Both the position numbers and the translations under genes were made by a program. This document shows, piece after piece, positions 1-6,299 of a DNA stretch of 7,698 nucleotides. Below the pieces are notes generated by a model. It saw nothing but the letters and a program-made list of their open reading frames with translations, was not told the origin of the DNA and made no database searches. Origin of the DNA: Natronohydrobacter sp. (GTDB taxonomy: Bacteria; Pseudomonadota; Alphaproteobacteria; Rhodobacterales; Rhodobacteraceae); assembly GCA_007116445.1 (NCBI GenBank), contig SKIM01000218.1:1-7698 (forward strand), written 5' to 3'. Position 1 is the first letter of the stretch. Every line of letters begins with the position of its first letter.

Positions 1-1080
1 ATACTCGACAAGGGCATGAAGCGCGGCAAGGTCAGTGAGAACAAGAAAGCCGAGGTGCTGAGCCGTATTGCGGTCACCACCGAATATGACGCGCTTGCAG
101 GCTGTGATCTGGTGATCGAGGCCGTGTTCGAAGACCCGAAGGTGAAGGCCGAGGTGACTGCCCGCGCCGAAGCCGTGCTGGGTGAAGACGCGGTTTTTGC
201 GACCAACACCTCGACTTTGCCGATCTCGGATCTCGCCCGCGCCTCGAAGCGGCCCGAGCAGTTTATCGGCATTCATTTCTTCTCGCCCGTCGACAAGATG
301 CTGCTTGTCGAAATCATTAAGGGGCGCGAAACTGGCGACATGGCCGTTGCCAAGGCGCTCGATTTCGTGCGCCAGATTCGCAAGACGCCGATCGTGGTCA
401 ATGACGCGCGTTTCTTCTACGCCAATCGCTGCATCATTCCATATCTGAACGAAGGCATGCGCATGGTGCGCGAAGGTGTGGCACCTGCACTGGTGGAAAA
501 CGCGGCGAAGTTGATGGGCATGCCGCTGGGGCCGTTGCAACTGGTGGACGAGACATCGCTCGATCTGGGCGCAAAAATCGCCAAGGCCACCCGCGCGGCC
601 ATGGGAGATCGCTATGCCGATGGCGATGTGGACGAGGTCGTTTTCTGGATGGTCGAGCAGGGCCGTCTGGGCCGCAAGGCCAAGGCCGGGTTTTACATCT
701 ATGACGAGGCGGGCAAGCGGCAGGGGCTGTGGGACGGCATCACCGCACAGTTCCCTTCTGCCTCTGAGCAACCCGATCTGCTCACGGTGCAACACCGCTT
801 GATGTTCGCCCAGGCGCTTGAAGCCGTGCGCGCGCTGGAGGAAGATGTGCTGACCGACATCCGCGAAGGCGATGTCGGCGCGATTCTGGGCTGGGGCTTT
901 GCGCCCTGGTCGGGCGGGCCATTTTCATGGCTCGATATGCTCGGGGCACCCTTTACGCTCAGCGTGTGTGATGATCTGGAAGCCCGGTTCGGGCAGCGTT
1001 TCCGCGCGCCTGAACTCTTGCGTGAAATGGCTGCGCGCGAAGGCGGCTTTTATGCCAACCGGGCCTCGATCTCGGCATAA
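1..1080 (+). CDS. fadJ: 3-hydroxyacyl-CoA dehydrogenase, FadB/FadJ-type multifunctional beta-oxidation protein (5' partial)
   Basis: This is the C-terminal part of a cytoplasmic fatty-acid-oxidation multifunctional protein. Its dehydrogenase oxidises L-3-hydroxyacyl-CoA to 3-ketoacyl-CoA with NAD+. The frame is open from base 1 (ILDKGMKRGK...), so the ATG at 16 is internal. The enoyl-CoA hydratase domain and the glycine-rich NAD-binding loop must lie upstream of the window. About 359 residues are visible. The end of the NAD domain includes CDLVIEAVFEDPKVK, the NTST motif, the catalytic His in GIHFFSPV (codon 274-276) and the catalytic Glu in LLVEII (310-312). VVNDARFFYANR then leads into the helical C-terminal dimerisation domain, which is duplicated as in this family (FAPWSGGPFSWLD in the second repeat). 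The gene ends with TAA and overlaps the convergent Hint gene by 31 bp. FadB and FadJ cannot be told apart from this fragment, so the symbol marks the family only. Confidence 0.93.
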   Translation: MLDKGMKRGKVSENKKAEVLSRIAVTTEYDALAGCDLVIEAVFEDPKVKAEVTARAEAVLGEDAVFATNTSTLPISDLARASKRPEQFIGIHFFSPVDKMLLVEIIKGRETGDMAVAKALDFVRQIRKTPIVVNDARFFYANRCIIPYLNEGMRMVREGVAPALVENAAKLMGMPLGPLQLVDETSLDLGAKIAKATRAAMGDRYADGDVDEVVFWMVEQGRLGRKAKAGFYIYDEAGKRQGLWDGITAQFPSASEQPDLLTVQHRLMFAQALEAVRALEEDVLTDIREGDVGAILGWGFAPWSGGPFSWLDMLGAPFTLSVCDDLEARFGQRFRAPELLREMAAREGGFYANRASISA

Positions 1081-1766
1081 GTTTCTTCTACGCTCTGTCC
1101 GGCGAACGCCGGGCGGAGCAACTGGCGTTTGCGGATCGTCACCATCAGAGCTTGCAATTGCACAGACGTCAGTCGCGGATATCCGTCCTGCCCGACAAGA
1201 TTGCGATCAGCCTGTCCCAGACAAAGCAGCCCCCCATTGCAATACAGGATTTCTTCACGCTCGAAGGTCAGTATGGACAGGGTGAGATCTGTCTTGACAG
1301 GGCATTTTCGGATGTCCTTGAAACCTTCCAGAAGCATTGCCGGAATCAGGACAAAGGGATCACCGAACATGTCTTCGGCCTCATCAGCTTCGATCAGGAT
1401 TTCCTGTTCGGGCATGATATGCAAGTCACGGGTATTGCCAAAAACCCCGGCAGGAACGCCGATGGTATATGCATTTCGGTCCGGGATCGCGTCGCGCTTG
1501 ATGCGAATGATGTCGTGTCGCAGAATTTTCTGGCGGCCGTGATCAAAGGTCACAACCTCGTCCCCCTTGAATAGCCCCGAGACAGGTTGCCAGCCTGCAG
1601 GTGTCGCAACCAGCGTGTCTGAGACCAGCCCAATACGATGCTGAACCTTTTCAGGTTTCGCGGATCCGGCCTTGCCTGTTTGAAATGGACGAAAGGCCGC
1701 GCGAAGATCGATATGATTGCGCGTCGTCTCAGCCAAGCGCTGAAGGGCAGAGATCACATGACGCAT
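1050..1766 (-). CDS. Hint_2-like (hedgehog/intein-type) domain protein, probably without autoprocessing activity
   Basis: This 238-residue protein resembles the Hint_2 proteins common in Rhodobacterales, whose role is unknown. The ATG at 1764-1766 is well supported by an AGGAGG seven bases upstream. Residues 1-45 are basic and unremarkable, with no signal peptide. Residues 46-77 match the first Hint block, with TLVATPAGWQPVSGLFKGDE followed by VVTFD. Residues 103-126 (GVPAGVFGNTRDLHIMPEQE...) match the later block that usually reads like 'AGALG...RDL..SPDHRLL'. The Cys that starts a self-cleaving Hint fold is Gly at about 46, and the usual His of SPDH is Gln (MPEQ, about 121). Protein splicing or cholesterol-transfer chemistry is therefore unlikely. 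From memory, related Rhodobacterales proteins share this degenerate form, so it may be a subfamily with a structural or binding role. The gene stands alone, divergent from the acyl-CoA synthetase and convergent with the fadJ-like gene. Confidence 0.82.
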   Translation of the reverse strand: MRHVISALQRLAETTRNHIDLRAAFRPFQTGKAGSAKPEKVQHRIGLVSDTLVATPAGWQPVSGLFKGDEVVTFDHGRQKILRHDIIRIKRDAIPDRNAYTIGVPAGVFGNTRDLHIMPEQEILIEADEAEDMFGDPFVLIPAMLLEGFKDIRKCPVKTDLTLSILTFEREEILYCNGGLLCLGQADRNLVGQDGYPRLTSVQLQALMVTIRKRQLLRPAFAGQSVEETYAEIEARLA

Positions 1767-1773
1767 TCAAATT

Positions 1774-1779
1774 CCTCCT
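1774..1779 (-). promoter_or_regulatory. Ribosome binding site of the Hint-domain gene
   Basis: CCTCCT on the plus strand reads AGGAGG on the minus strand. It lies seven bases before the ATG at 1764-1766 and fixes that start. Confidence 0.8.
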
Positions 1780-1851
1780 GTCAGACAAGAGCCCGGCAAA
1801 GCACCCTGAAAAATAAAATATTAATACTTTGTTAAGACTGGTTAGCGGCGT

Positions 1852-1870
1852 AATCTGGAAAAAATCTGGA
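1852..1870. repeat. Short direct repeat AATCTGGA, 11-bp period
   Basis: AATCTGGA occurs at 1852-1859 and again at 1863-1870, so the two copies sit about one helical turn apart on the same DNA face. They lie in the divergent promoter region next to A- and T-tracts. This could be a regulator half-site pair, but two 8-mers can also arise by chance. Confidence 0.35.
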
Positions 1871-1981
1871 CTTTTTTTGGGCAGCGCTGTCTTCTGTGTC
1901 GCAAGGGAGGCAATCCGCGATCACCGCGGTTTTGCGCTATGGGCTTTGAGCAACGCAGGGTCTTCGGAGCCTGCAGATCAC

Positions 1982-1991
1982 GAGGGGGGGG
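1982..1991 (+). promoter_or_regulatory. G-rich ribosome binding site before the GTG start of the acyl-CoA synthetase
   Basis: GAGG runs into an eight-G tract (1984-1991) that ends five bases before the GTG at 1997. It is the only Shine-Dalgarno-like sequence that suits the family-typical N-terminus, and it decides the start. No in-frame ATG lies nearby; the ATG at 2002 is in another frame. Confidence 0.65.
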
Positions 1992-1996
1992 ATATA

Positions 1997-3622
1997 GTGG
2001 GATGGTTGCCAGATGAAACGGGGCTTGGAAAATGCGCGGCCAATCATGTGGCGCTCACCCCATTGTCGCATTTGCGAAGGGCCGCGGATGTGTTTGCCGC
2101 TCGTGAGGCGCTTGTGCATGGTCAGATCCGGCTGACCTATGCGGAGTATGCCCGGCGCGTGACGCAACTTGGTTCAGCGCTCGCGCGTCTGGGCGTGCGG
2201 CCTGGGGATGTGGTGGCCACATTGCTGCCCAATATTCCGGCGCAGGCCGAAGCGCATTTTGGCGTCCCGGCCTGCGGCGCGGTGCTCAATACAATCAACA
2301 CGCGCCTCGATATCGACACCGTGAGCTATATTCTCGACCATGGCGGCGCGCGTGTCTTGTTGGTCGATACGGCATTTCTGGAACTGGCCAAAGCGGCCTG
2401 TGCCACGCTGCCACGCCCGCCCGAACTCATCGAGGTTGCTGATGTCGAGAACGGTTTCACGCTGACAGGGCACCATAAGGATTATGACGCGCTGCTGGCT
2501 TCGGGTGATCCTGACTTCGAATGGATCATGCCTGCGGATGAATGGGAAAGCCTTGCGCTGAACTACACATCCGGCACGACCGGGCGGCCCAAGGGGGTCG
2601 TTTATCATCATCGCGGCGCCTATCTTTCGACACTGTCGCAGCCGATTTCATGGCGCATGACGCTTTTTCCGCGCTATCTGACCATCGTGCCGATGTTTCA
2701 TTGCAACGCGTGGTGCCATCCCTGGATGCTGCCCGCGCTGGGGGGCGCGATGATCTGCCTGCGTGATGTCACGGCACGAGGTATTTATCATGCCATCAGC
2801 GTCGAGGGGGCCACACATTTCGGTGGCGCCCCCATTGTGCTGCAGACCATCATCAACGCCAAGAGGGAAGACCGCAGCGCCTTCGATCATGTGGTCGAGG
2901 TTTTCACAGCCGGCGCACCGCCGCCGGCCGCGACGCTGGCCGCGATCGAGCCGTTAGGTTTCAATGTTACCCAAGTTTACGGGCTGACCGAAACCTATGG
3001 GCCGGATGCCGAATGTCTCTGGCAACATGAGTTTGACGCCCTCGAAGGCGATGCCCGCGCCGAGGTCAAGGCCCGGACCGGCGTGGCGATGCCCTTCATG
3101 GATGGGCTGACGGTGATGGACAGTGCGACGATGGCGCCAGTTGCGCGGGACGGGTCCAGCCTGGGCGAAATCATGCATCGGGGCAATGGTGTTATGAAAG
3201 GGTATTACAAGAACCCCGAAGCCACGCGCGAGGCGTTTCGCGGTGGGTGGTTTCATTCAGGCGACATCGCCTATCAGCACCCGGACGGCTATATCAAGAT
3301 CGCCGACCGGGCGAAGGACATCATCATTTCGGGCGGCGAAAATGTCTCTTCGGTCGAGGTCGAAGGCGTGCTTATGAAGCATCCGGCTGTTGGGTTGGCG
3401 GCTGTTGTCGCGTTGCCGGATGAGACATGGGGCGAAGTGCCTTGCGCCTGTATCGAACTGAAGCCCGAGGCACAGGTCACTGAGACCGAATTGATTACCT
3501 TCTGTCGCGAGAGGCTGGCGGGGTTCAAGACCCCGAAACGCGTGATTTTCATGGAATTGCCCAAGACTTCGACTGGGAAGATACAAAAGTTTGAATTGCG
3601 CGAGCGGGTCCGGGCAATGTGA
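1997..3622 (+). CDS. AMP-forming acyl-CoA synthetase (acyl-adenylate/thioester ligase)
   Basis: This is a cytoplasmic ANL-superfamily ligase that activates a carboxylic acid with ATP and joins it to coenzyme A. I chose the GTG at 1997-1999: it follows a G-rich Shine-Dalgarno (GAGG onward, 1982-1991), gives 541 residues as is usual for this family, and yields the expected beginning GWLPDETGLGKCAANHV. In this numbering the phosphate-binding loop YTSGTTGRPKG is at 190-200 and VPMFHCNAW at 231-239. The adenine motif YGLTETYGP is at 328-336, the ribose-binding Asp is in HSGD (about 423), DRAKD holds the hinge region (437-441), and the adenylation Lys is in STGK (about 528). All core motifs are intact. 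Similarity to the plant AAE and bacterial FadD3-like branch suggests short- to medium-chain or branched acids, but the substrate cannot be read from sequence. The FadJ-like gene upstream fits beta-oxidation. The next gene follows after 63 bases on the same strand and may be co-transcribed. Confidence 0.93.
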   Translation: MGWLPDETGLGKCAANHVALTPLSHLRRAADVFAAREALVHGQIRLTYAEYARRVTQLGSALARLGVRPGDVVATLLPNIPAQAEAHFGVPACGAVLNTINTRLDIDTVSYILDHGGARVLLVDTAFLELAKAACATLPRPPELIEVADVENGFTLTGHHKDYDALLASGDPDFEWIMPADEWESLALNYTSGTTGRPKGVVYHHRGAYLSTLSQPISWRMTLFPRYLTIVPMFHCNAWCHPWMLPALGGAMICLRDVTARGIYHAISVEGATHFGGAPIVLQTIINAKREDRSAFDHVVEVFTAGAPPPAATLAAIEPLGFNVTQVYGLTETYGPDAECLWQHEFDALEGDARAEVKARTGVAMPFMDGLTVMDSATMAPVARDGSSLGEIMHRGNGVMKGYYKNPEATREAFRGGWFHSGDIAYQHPDGYIKIADRAKDIIISGGENVSSVEVEGVLMKHPAVGLAAVVALPDETWGEVPCACIELKPEAQVTETELITFCRERLAGFKTPKRVIFMELPKTSTGKIQKFELRERVRAM

Positions 3623-3685
3623 TCACTGGTCATGACGCAGTTGCTGGGGTAAGCTCTGCCAAAATAGCAGGGGCAGGCAAGCGGT

Positions 3686-4726
3686 ATGACCGCGCTCGAC
3701 AAGTATCGCAAACTGGAAGGGCCCGGACTCTGGGCCGCATCGCAGGGTGAGCAACGCCGCGATGTGATTGTCGGTTTCGGTGATGCCACGCTGGTCATTT
3801 CTGATAGCCGCAGCATGACAGTTCTCAGTCACTGGTCCTTGCCTGCAGTCGAGCGGATCAATCCGGGCAAACGCCCTGCGCTGTTTCGACCCGAAGGTGA
3901 TTCAGACGAGGTGCTGGAACTCGATGATGACTGGCTGATCGACGCGTTGCATGTGGTTCAGGGCGCGCTCAGGCCTCCGGGCTCCTGGGTGGCGCGGGCG
4001 CGAAAGAAGATCGCGCTTGGGATTGGGACAGTGGCCGTGGTGGTCTTTGCGTCGCTCATGCCCGGCGCGCTGCGTGAGCATACCGCTTCGGTGGTGCCAA
4101 TGAGTAAACGGGTCGAGCTTGGTAATGTCGTGCGCGCCGATCTCGCTGGGCTCGGGGCGCGCCATTGCACCAGCCCGAATGGCGAGGCTGCTCTGGCCAG
4201 TTTGCAGCGCGCGTTGTTTCAGACCCCGGCGCAAATCGTGGTCATGCGCGGCATGCCATCGGCTGAGGCGCGGATTCAGCATGTGATGGGGCGTTACTTC
4301 CTGATCGACGCGCGGCTGCTCGAAGATGCGCAAAGTGCAGAAGCGCTGGCTGGCGCAATCCTGATGGCGGTTCAGCGCAGTGCCGACGAAGATCCGCTTC
4401 TGCCATTGCTGCGACATGCGGGTGTGATTGCGACCTTCCGGTTGCTCACTTCGGCAGAGATGCCAGATTCTGCGATGCGGGGCTATGGAGCAGCCTTGTT
4501 GCGCATGCCGCTGGCGGTTCCACAGCTTGATCCCTTGCTGGAAAGATTTGCACGGGTCAATCTTTCGACGCGCGCCCTGGTCGATCATCCGCAGCGGCTT
4601 GATCCGACAGTTTCCACCTTGGAAGATGCGCTGCGCAGTCAGGATCCTCTGTCGGGCGAAATTGCTGAGACGGCTTTGCTGAGTGACGGACAATGGGTCA
4701 GTTTGCAGAATATCTGCGACAGCTGA
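3686..4726 (+). CDS. Single-pass membrane protein of unknown function, possibly a degenerate M48-type peptidase relative
   Basis: I do not recognise a named function in this 346-residue protein. The ATG at 3686 is preceded by a purine-rich stretch (CAGGGGCAGG, 3668-3677) and an in-frame stop lies shortly upstream. Residues 1-105 form a soluble N-terminal part rich in beta-type segments. Residues 108-128 (KIALGIGTVAVVVFASLMPGA) form one hydrophobic segment, preceded by a basic RARKK, so the N-terminus should be cytoplasmic and residues 130-346 periplasmic. The distal part has a single Cys (161, in RHCTSPNG), then IVVMRGMPS and FLIDARLLEDAQSAEALAGAI. That order resembles the stretch leading to the zinc helix in M48 peptidases, but no HExxH is present. 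The M48 link is an inference from pattern only. The gene may share a transcript with the acyl-CoA synthetase and is convergent with the permease. Confidence 0.85.
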   Translation: MTALDKYRKLEGPGLWAASQGEQRRDVIVGFGDATLVISDSRSMTVLSHWSLPAVERINPGKRPALFRPEGDSDEVLELDDDWLIDALHVVQGALRPPGSWVARARKKIALGIGTVAVVVFASLMPGALREHTASVVPMSKRVELGNVVRADLAGLGARHCTSPNGEAALASLQRALFQTPAQIVVMRGMPSAEARIQHVMGRYFLIDARLLEDAQSAEALAGAILMAVQRSADEDPLLPLLRHAGVIATFRLLTSAEMPDSAMRGYGAALLRMPLAVPQLDPLLERFARVNLSTRALVDHPQRLDPTVSTLEDALRSQDPLSGEIAETALLSDGQWVSLQNICDS

Positions 4727-4737
4727 ACGCTTCAGCT
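4721..4737. terminator. Perfect 7-bp hairpin over the stop codon of the membrane-protein gene, possible weak terminator
   Basis: AGCTGAA-CGC-TTCAGCT is a perfect 7-bp stem with a three-base loop, and the TGA stop (4724-4726) lies inside the left arm. It sits at the convergent junction with the permease gene. No T-tract follows on either strand, so it is not a standard intrinsic terminator. It could still stabilise a 3' end or assist termination. The remaining convergent spacer to 4790 shows nothing else. Confidence 0.4.
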
Positions 4738-4790
4738 CAGCAAGAGCGCATCGACAGAGCATTCTGCCGAGACGCCCGCGCTGGAGACGG

Positions 4791-6200
4791 TCATTTATTG
4801 ACTGCCGCGCCATGTCCGTGAGCAGCGGCGTCGCGCTGCGCTGTGGCTTCCCCCGCAAGATCGCGTGGCAGGATCAGGTTGAGGATGATCGCAATCGCGG
4901 CTGCGGGAAGGATGCCGGATGTCAGCAATACGCGCGGTGTGTCGGACAGATGCTGCAGCGCTGACGGCTCCAGTTGCAGCCCCAGACCGACAGAGAGCGC
5001 GATGGCAAAAATCACCATGTTGCGCCGGTTCCAGAGCACTTCGGAGAGCATCGAGATACCCGCCGCCGCAACCATGCCGAACATCACGATGACGCCGCCG
5101 CCCAGCACTTCGATCGGGATGGTGGAGATCAGCGCACCGACCTTCGGAAACAGGCCCGCACAGATCAGGAAAATGGCGCCGATAGTCACAACATGGCGGC
5201 TCATGACGCCGGTCATGGCGATCAGGCCGACATTCTGGCTGAAACTCGTGTTCGGTAGCGCCCCGAACAGCCCTGATACAGCCGTGCCCAGACCGTCCGC
5301 ATAAGTTGCACCCTGAATTTCGCGCTCGGTCGCTTCGCGCCCCGCGCCGCCTTTGGTAATGCCCGACACATCGCCCACGGTTTCAACTGCAGAGACAAAA
5401 GCCATGGCACAAAAGGCGATGATCGCGGCGGCCGTGAATTCAAGCCCGAAATGCAGGGGATTTGGCAGGGCGAATGTCGCAGCGCGCCCGATGCCCGAGA
5501 AATTGACCATACCCATCACGAAGGCCACAGCGTAGCCTGCGCAAAGCCCAAGCAGAACCGCCGAGATCGCCAGCATCCCGCGGGCATAGAATTTCAACCC
5601 CAGCGTGACAAAGATCACCACCAAGGCGACGGACCAGCTTTGCAGATTGCCGAATTGTTCCGTCCCCATCAGCGGAACGCCACCGGCGGCATATTGAATC
5701 CCCACCCGGACAAGCGCGAGGCCGATCATCAACACCACCAGCCCGGTCACAAGCGGCGGCAGCGCGAAGCGGATGCGCCCGATGATCGTGCCAAGCGCGG
5801 CATGAAACAGGCCGCCCACCAAAATGCCGCCCATTACTGCGGCCATTGCATCGACGCCTTTGCCTGCGACCAGCGGGATCATGATCGGGATGAAGGCGAA
5901 GGACGTGCCTTGCACGATAGGCAGTTTTGCCCCGACCGGACCGAATGTGATGGTCTGAAGCAAAGTCGCGATCCCGGCGAAGAACATCGACATCTGGATC
6001 ATGTAGATCAGGTTGGGAAAATCCGGCGAGCCGGAGCCGAAACCAAAGCCCGCAGCGCCCGCGACGATGATTGCAGGCGTCACATTGGCCACGAACATGG
6101 CCAGCACATGCTGCACGCCTAGCGGGATTGCCTTGTAGAGAGGTGGCATGAAATCTGGGTCGCGCAACTGCTCCGGGGTTCCGAGCGAGGTATCTGCCAT
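4791..6200 (-). CDS. NCS2-family purine (xanthine/urate-type) permease
   Basis: This is a 469-residue inner-membrane transporter of the nucleobase-ascorbate (NCS2, uracil-xanthine permease) family, which takes up nucleobases by proton symport. I chose the ATG at 6198-6200 because GGAGGAG stands just upstream and the product begins MADTSLGTPEQ, as family members do; an ATG 19 codons earlier lacks a ribosome binding site. Most of the chain is hydrophobic, consistent with about 14 membrane segments. Signature pieces are LGVQHVLAMF (the QH of the first helix, 30-31), GTSFAF (98-103), the substrate-binding Glu in ETVGD (273-277), and SQNVGLIAMTGV (321-332), the family signature. The QNVG form points to purine-type (PbuX/PucJ/UacT-like) rather than uracil carriers, and the adjacent allA and puuE-uraD genes favour urate or xanthine. 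The C-terminus is a short His/Ala-rich cytoplasmic tail. It is the last gene of the visible operon. Confidence 0.94.
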   Translation of the reverse strand: MADTSLGTPEQLRDPDFMPPLYKAIPLGVQHVLAMFVANVTPAIIVAGAAGFGFGSGSPDFPNLIYMIQMSMFFAGIATLLQTITFGPVGAKLPIVQGTSFAFIPIMIPLVAGKGVDAMAAVMGGILVGGLFHAALGTIIGRIRFALPPLVTGLVVLMIGLALVRVGIQYAAGGVPLMGTEQFGNLQSWSVALVVIFVTLGLKFYARGMLAISAVLLGLCAGYAVAFVMGMVNFSGIGRAATFALPNPLHFGLEFTAAAIIAFCAMAFVSAVETVGDVSGITKGGAGREATEREIQGATYADGLGTAVSGLFGALPNTSFSQNVGLIAMTGVMSRHVVTIGAIFLICAGLFPKVGALISTIPIEVLGGGVIVMFGMVAAAGISMLSEVLWNRRNMVIFAIALSVGLGLQLEPSALQHLSDTPRVLLTSGILPAAAIAIILNLILPRDLAGEATAQRDAAAHGHGAAVNK

Positions 6201-6206
6201 GGTCTT

Positions 6207-6213
6207 CTCCTCC
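6207..6213 (-). promoter_or_regulatory. Ribosome binding site of the NCS2 permease
   Basis: CTCCTCC reads GGAGGAG on the minus strand, six bases before the ATG at 6198-6200. It decides between three in-frame ATGs (first bases at 6257, 6215 and 6200) in favour of the last one. Confidence 0.8.
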
Positions 6214-6214
6214 A

Positions 6215-6274
6215 TCAGGCGGGGTCTGGGTCGAGACCCACGGACGAGATCGCCCAAGGGCCATGAGGTGTCAT
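6215..6274 (-). CDS. Possible 19-codon leader ORF upstream of the permease
   Basis: In the allA-permease gap an ATG (6272-6274) opens a 19-codon frame beginning MTPHGPWAIS. A GGAGGA (plus-strand 6285-6290) lies ten bases upstream. The frame ends in TGA (6215-6217), which overlaps an ATG that is in frame with the permease (TGATG), and the permease Shine-Dalgarno follows at once. This arrangement would suit a leader peptide or translational coupling. It is short and has no recognised relatives, so it may be chance. Confidence 0.25.
   Translation of the reverse strand: MTPHGPWAISSVGLDPDPA
6227..6240. repeat. Inverted repeat TGGGTC-N2-GACCCA upstream of the permease
   Basis: Two perfect six-base arms surround GA, 27-40 bases upstream of the permease ATG. 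A further GGGTC stands directly beside it at 6222-6226. As DNA this has the shape of a dimeric regulator site. As RNA, the arm 6235-6240 could pair with either GGGTC copy. No known operator consensus is recognised. Confidence 0.45.
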
Positions 6275-6278
6275 GCGG

Positions 6279-6299
6279 GCAGCGTCCTCCTCACGCTGC
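6279..6299 (-). other. Hairpin at the allA stop codon with a Shine-Dalgarno sequence in its loop
   Basis: On the minus strand GCAGCG-TGAGGAGGA-CGCTGC forms a six-base GC-rich stem with a nine-base loop. The loop holds both the allA stop codon TGA and a GGAGGA. No T-run follows, so it is not an intrinsic terminator. It could separate allA from permease expression or present a ribosome site for the small frame downstream. Confidence 0.4.

Larger units (their letters stand above)
1767..1996. promoter_or_regulatory. Divergent intergenic promoter region between the Hint gene and the acyl-CoA synthetase
   Basis: These 230 bases separate two divergently transcribed genes and should hold both promoters. 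The stretch 1808-1835 is strikingly AT-rich for this genome, and an A6 tract (1859-1864) and a T7 tract (1872-1878) follow. On the plus strand a weak sigma70-like pair can be drawn, with TTGTTA at 1829-1834 and TAATCT at 1851-1856 separated by 16 bases. The matches are poor, so this is a suggestion only. The plus-strand frame stays open back to a TTG at 1829, but the residues it would encode do not resemble the start of the synthetase family. I treat it as untranslated. No clear promoter could be fixed for the Hint gene. Confidence 0.5.

Noticed and set aside
1152..1574. Plus-strand frame of 140 codons across the Hint gene
   Set aside because: It is antisense to the Hint gene, has no convincing ribosome site and no recognisable motif. 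The minus-strand reading has a strong Shine-Dalgarno and domain similarity.
1829..1996. Extension of the acyl-CoA synthetase to a TTG at 1829 (56 extra residues)
   Set aside because: No ribosome site precedes 1829, the added residues do not look like the family N-terminus, and the GTG at 1997 gives the usual length.
3656..3676. CTGCC/GGCAG hairpin between the synthetase and the membrane-protein gene
   Set aside because: Only five pairs with an 11-base loop and no T-tract; too weak to call a terminator or a control element of the start at 3686.
3902..4858. Open frame of 318 codons on the minus strand
   Set aside because: It is antisense to the membrane-protein gene, rich in Arg, His and Gln without any family motif, and overlaps the end of the permease.
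6198..6257. Permease start 19 codons upstream (MGDLVRGS...)
   Set aside because: No ribosome site precedes it, its residues are basic and proline-rich unlike the family start, and GGAGGAG fits the ATG at 6198-6200.
5440..6264. Second minus-strand frame of 274 codons inside the permease gene
   Set aside because: It is the same strand in another frame as the well-supported NCS2 permease, and its product is Arg/Gly-rich without hydrophobic segments.
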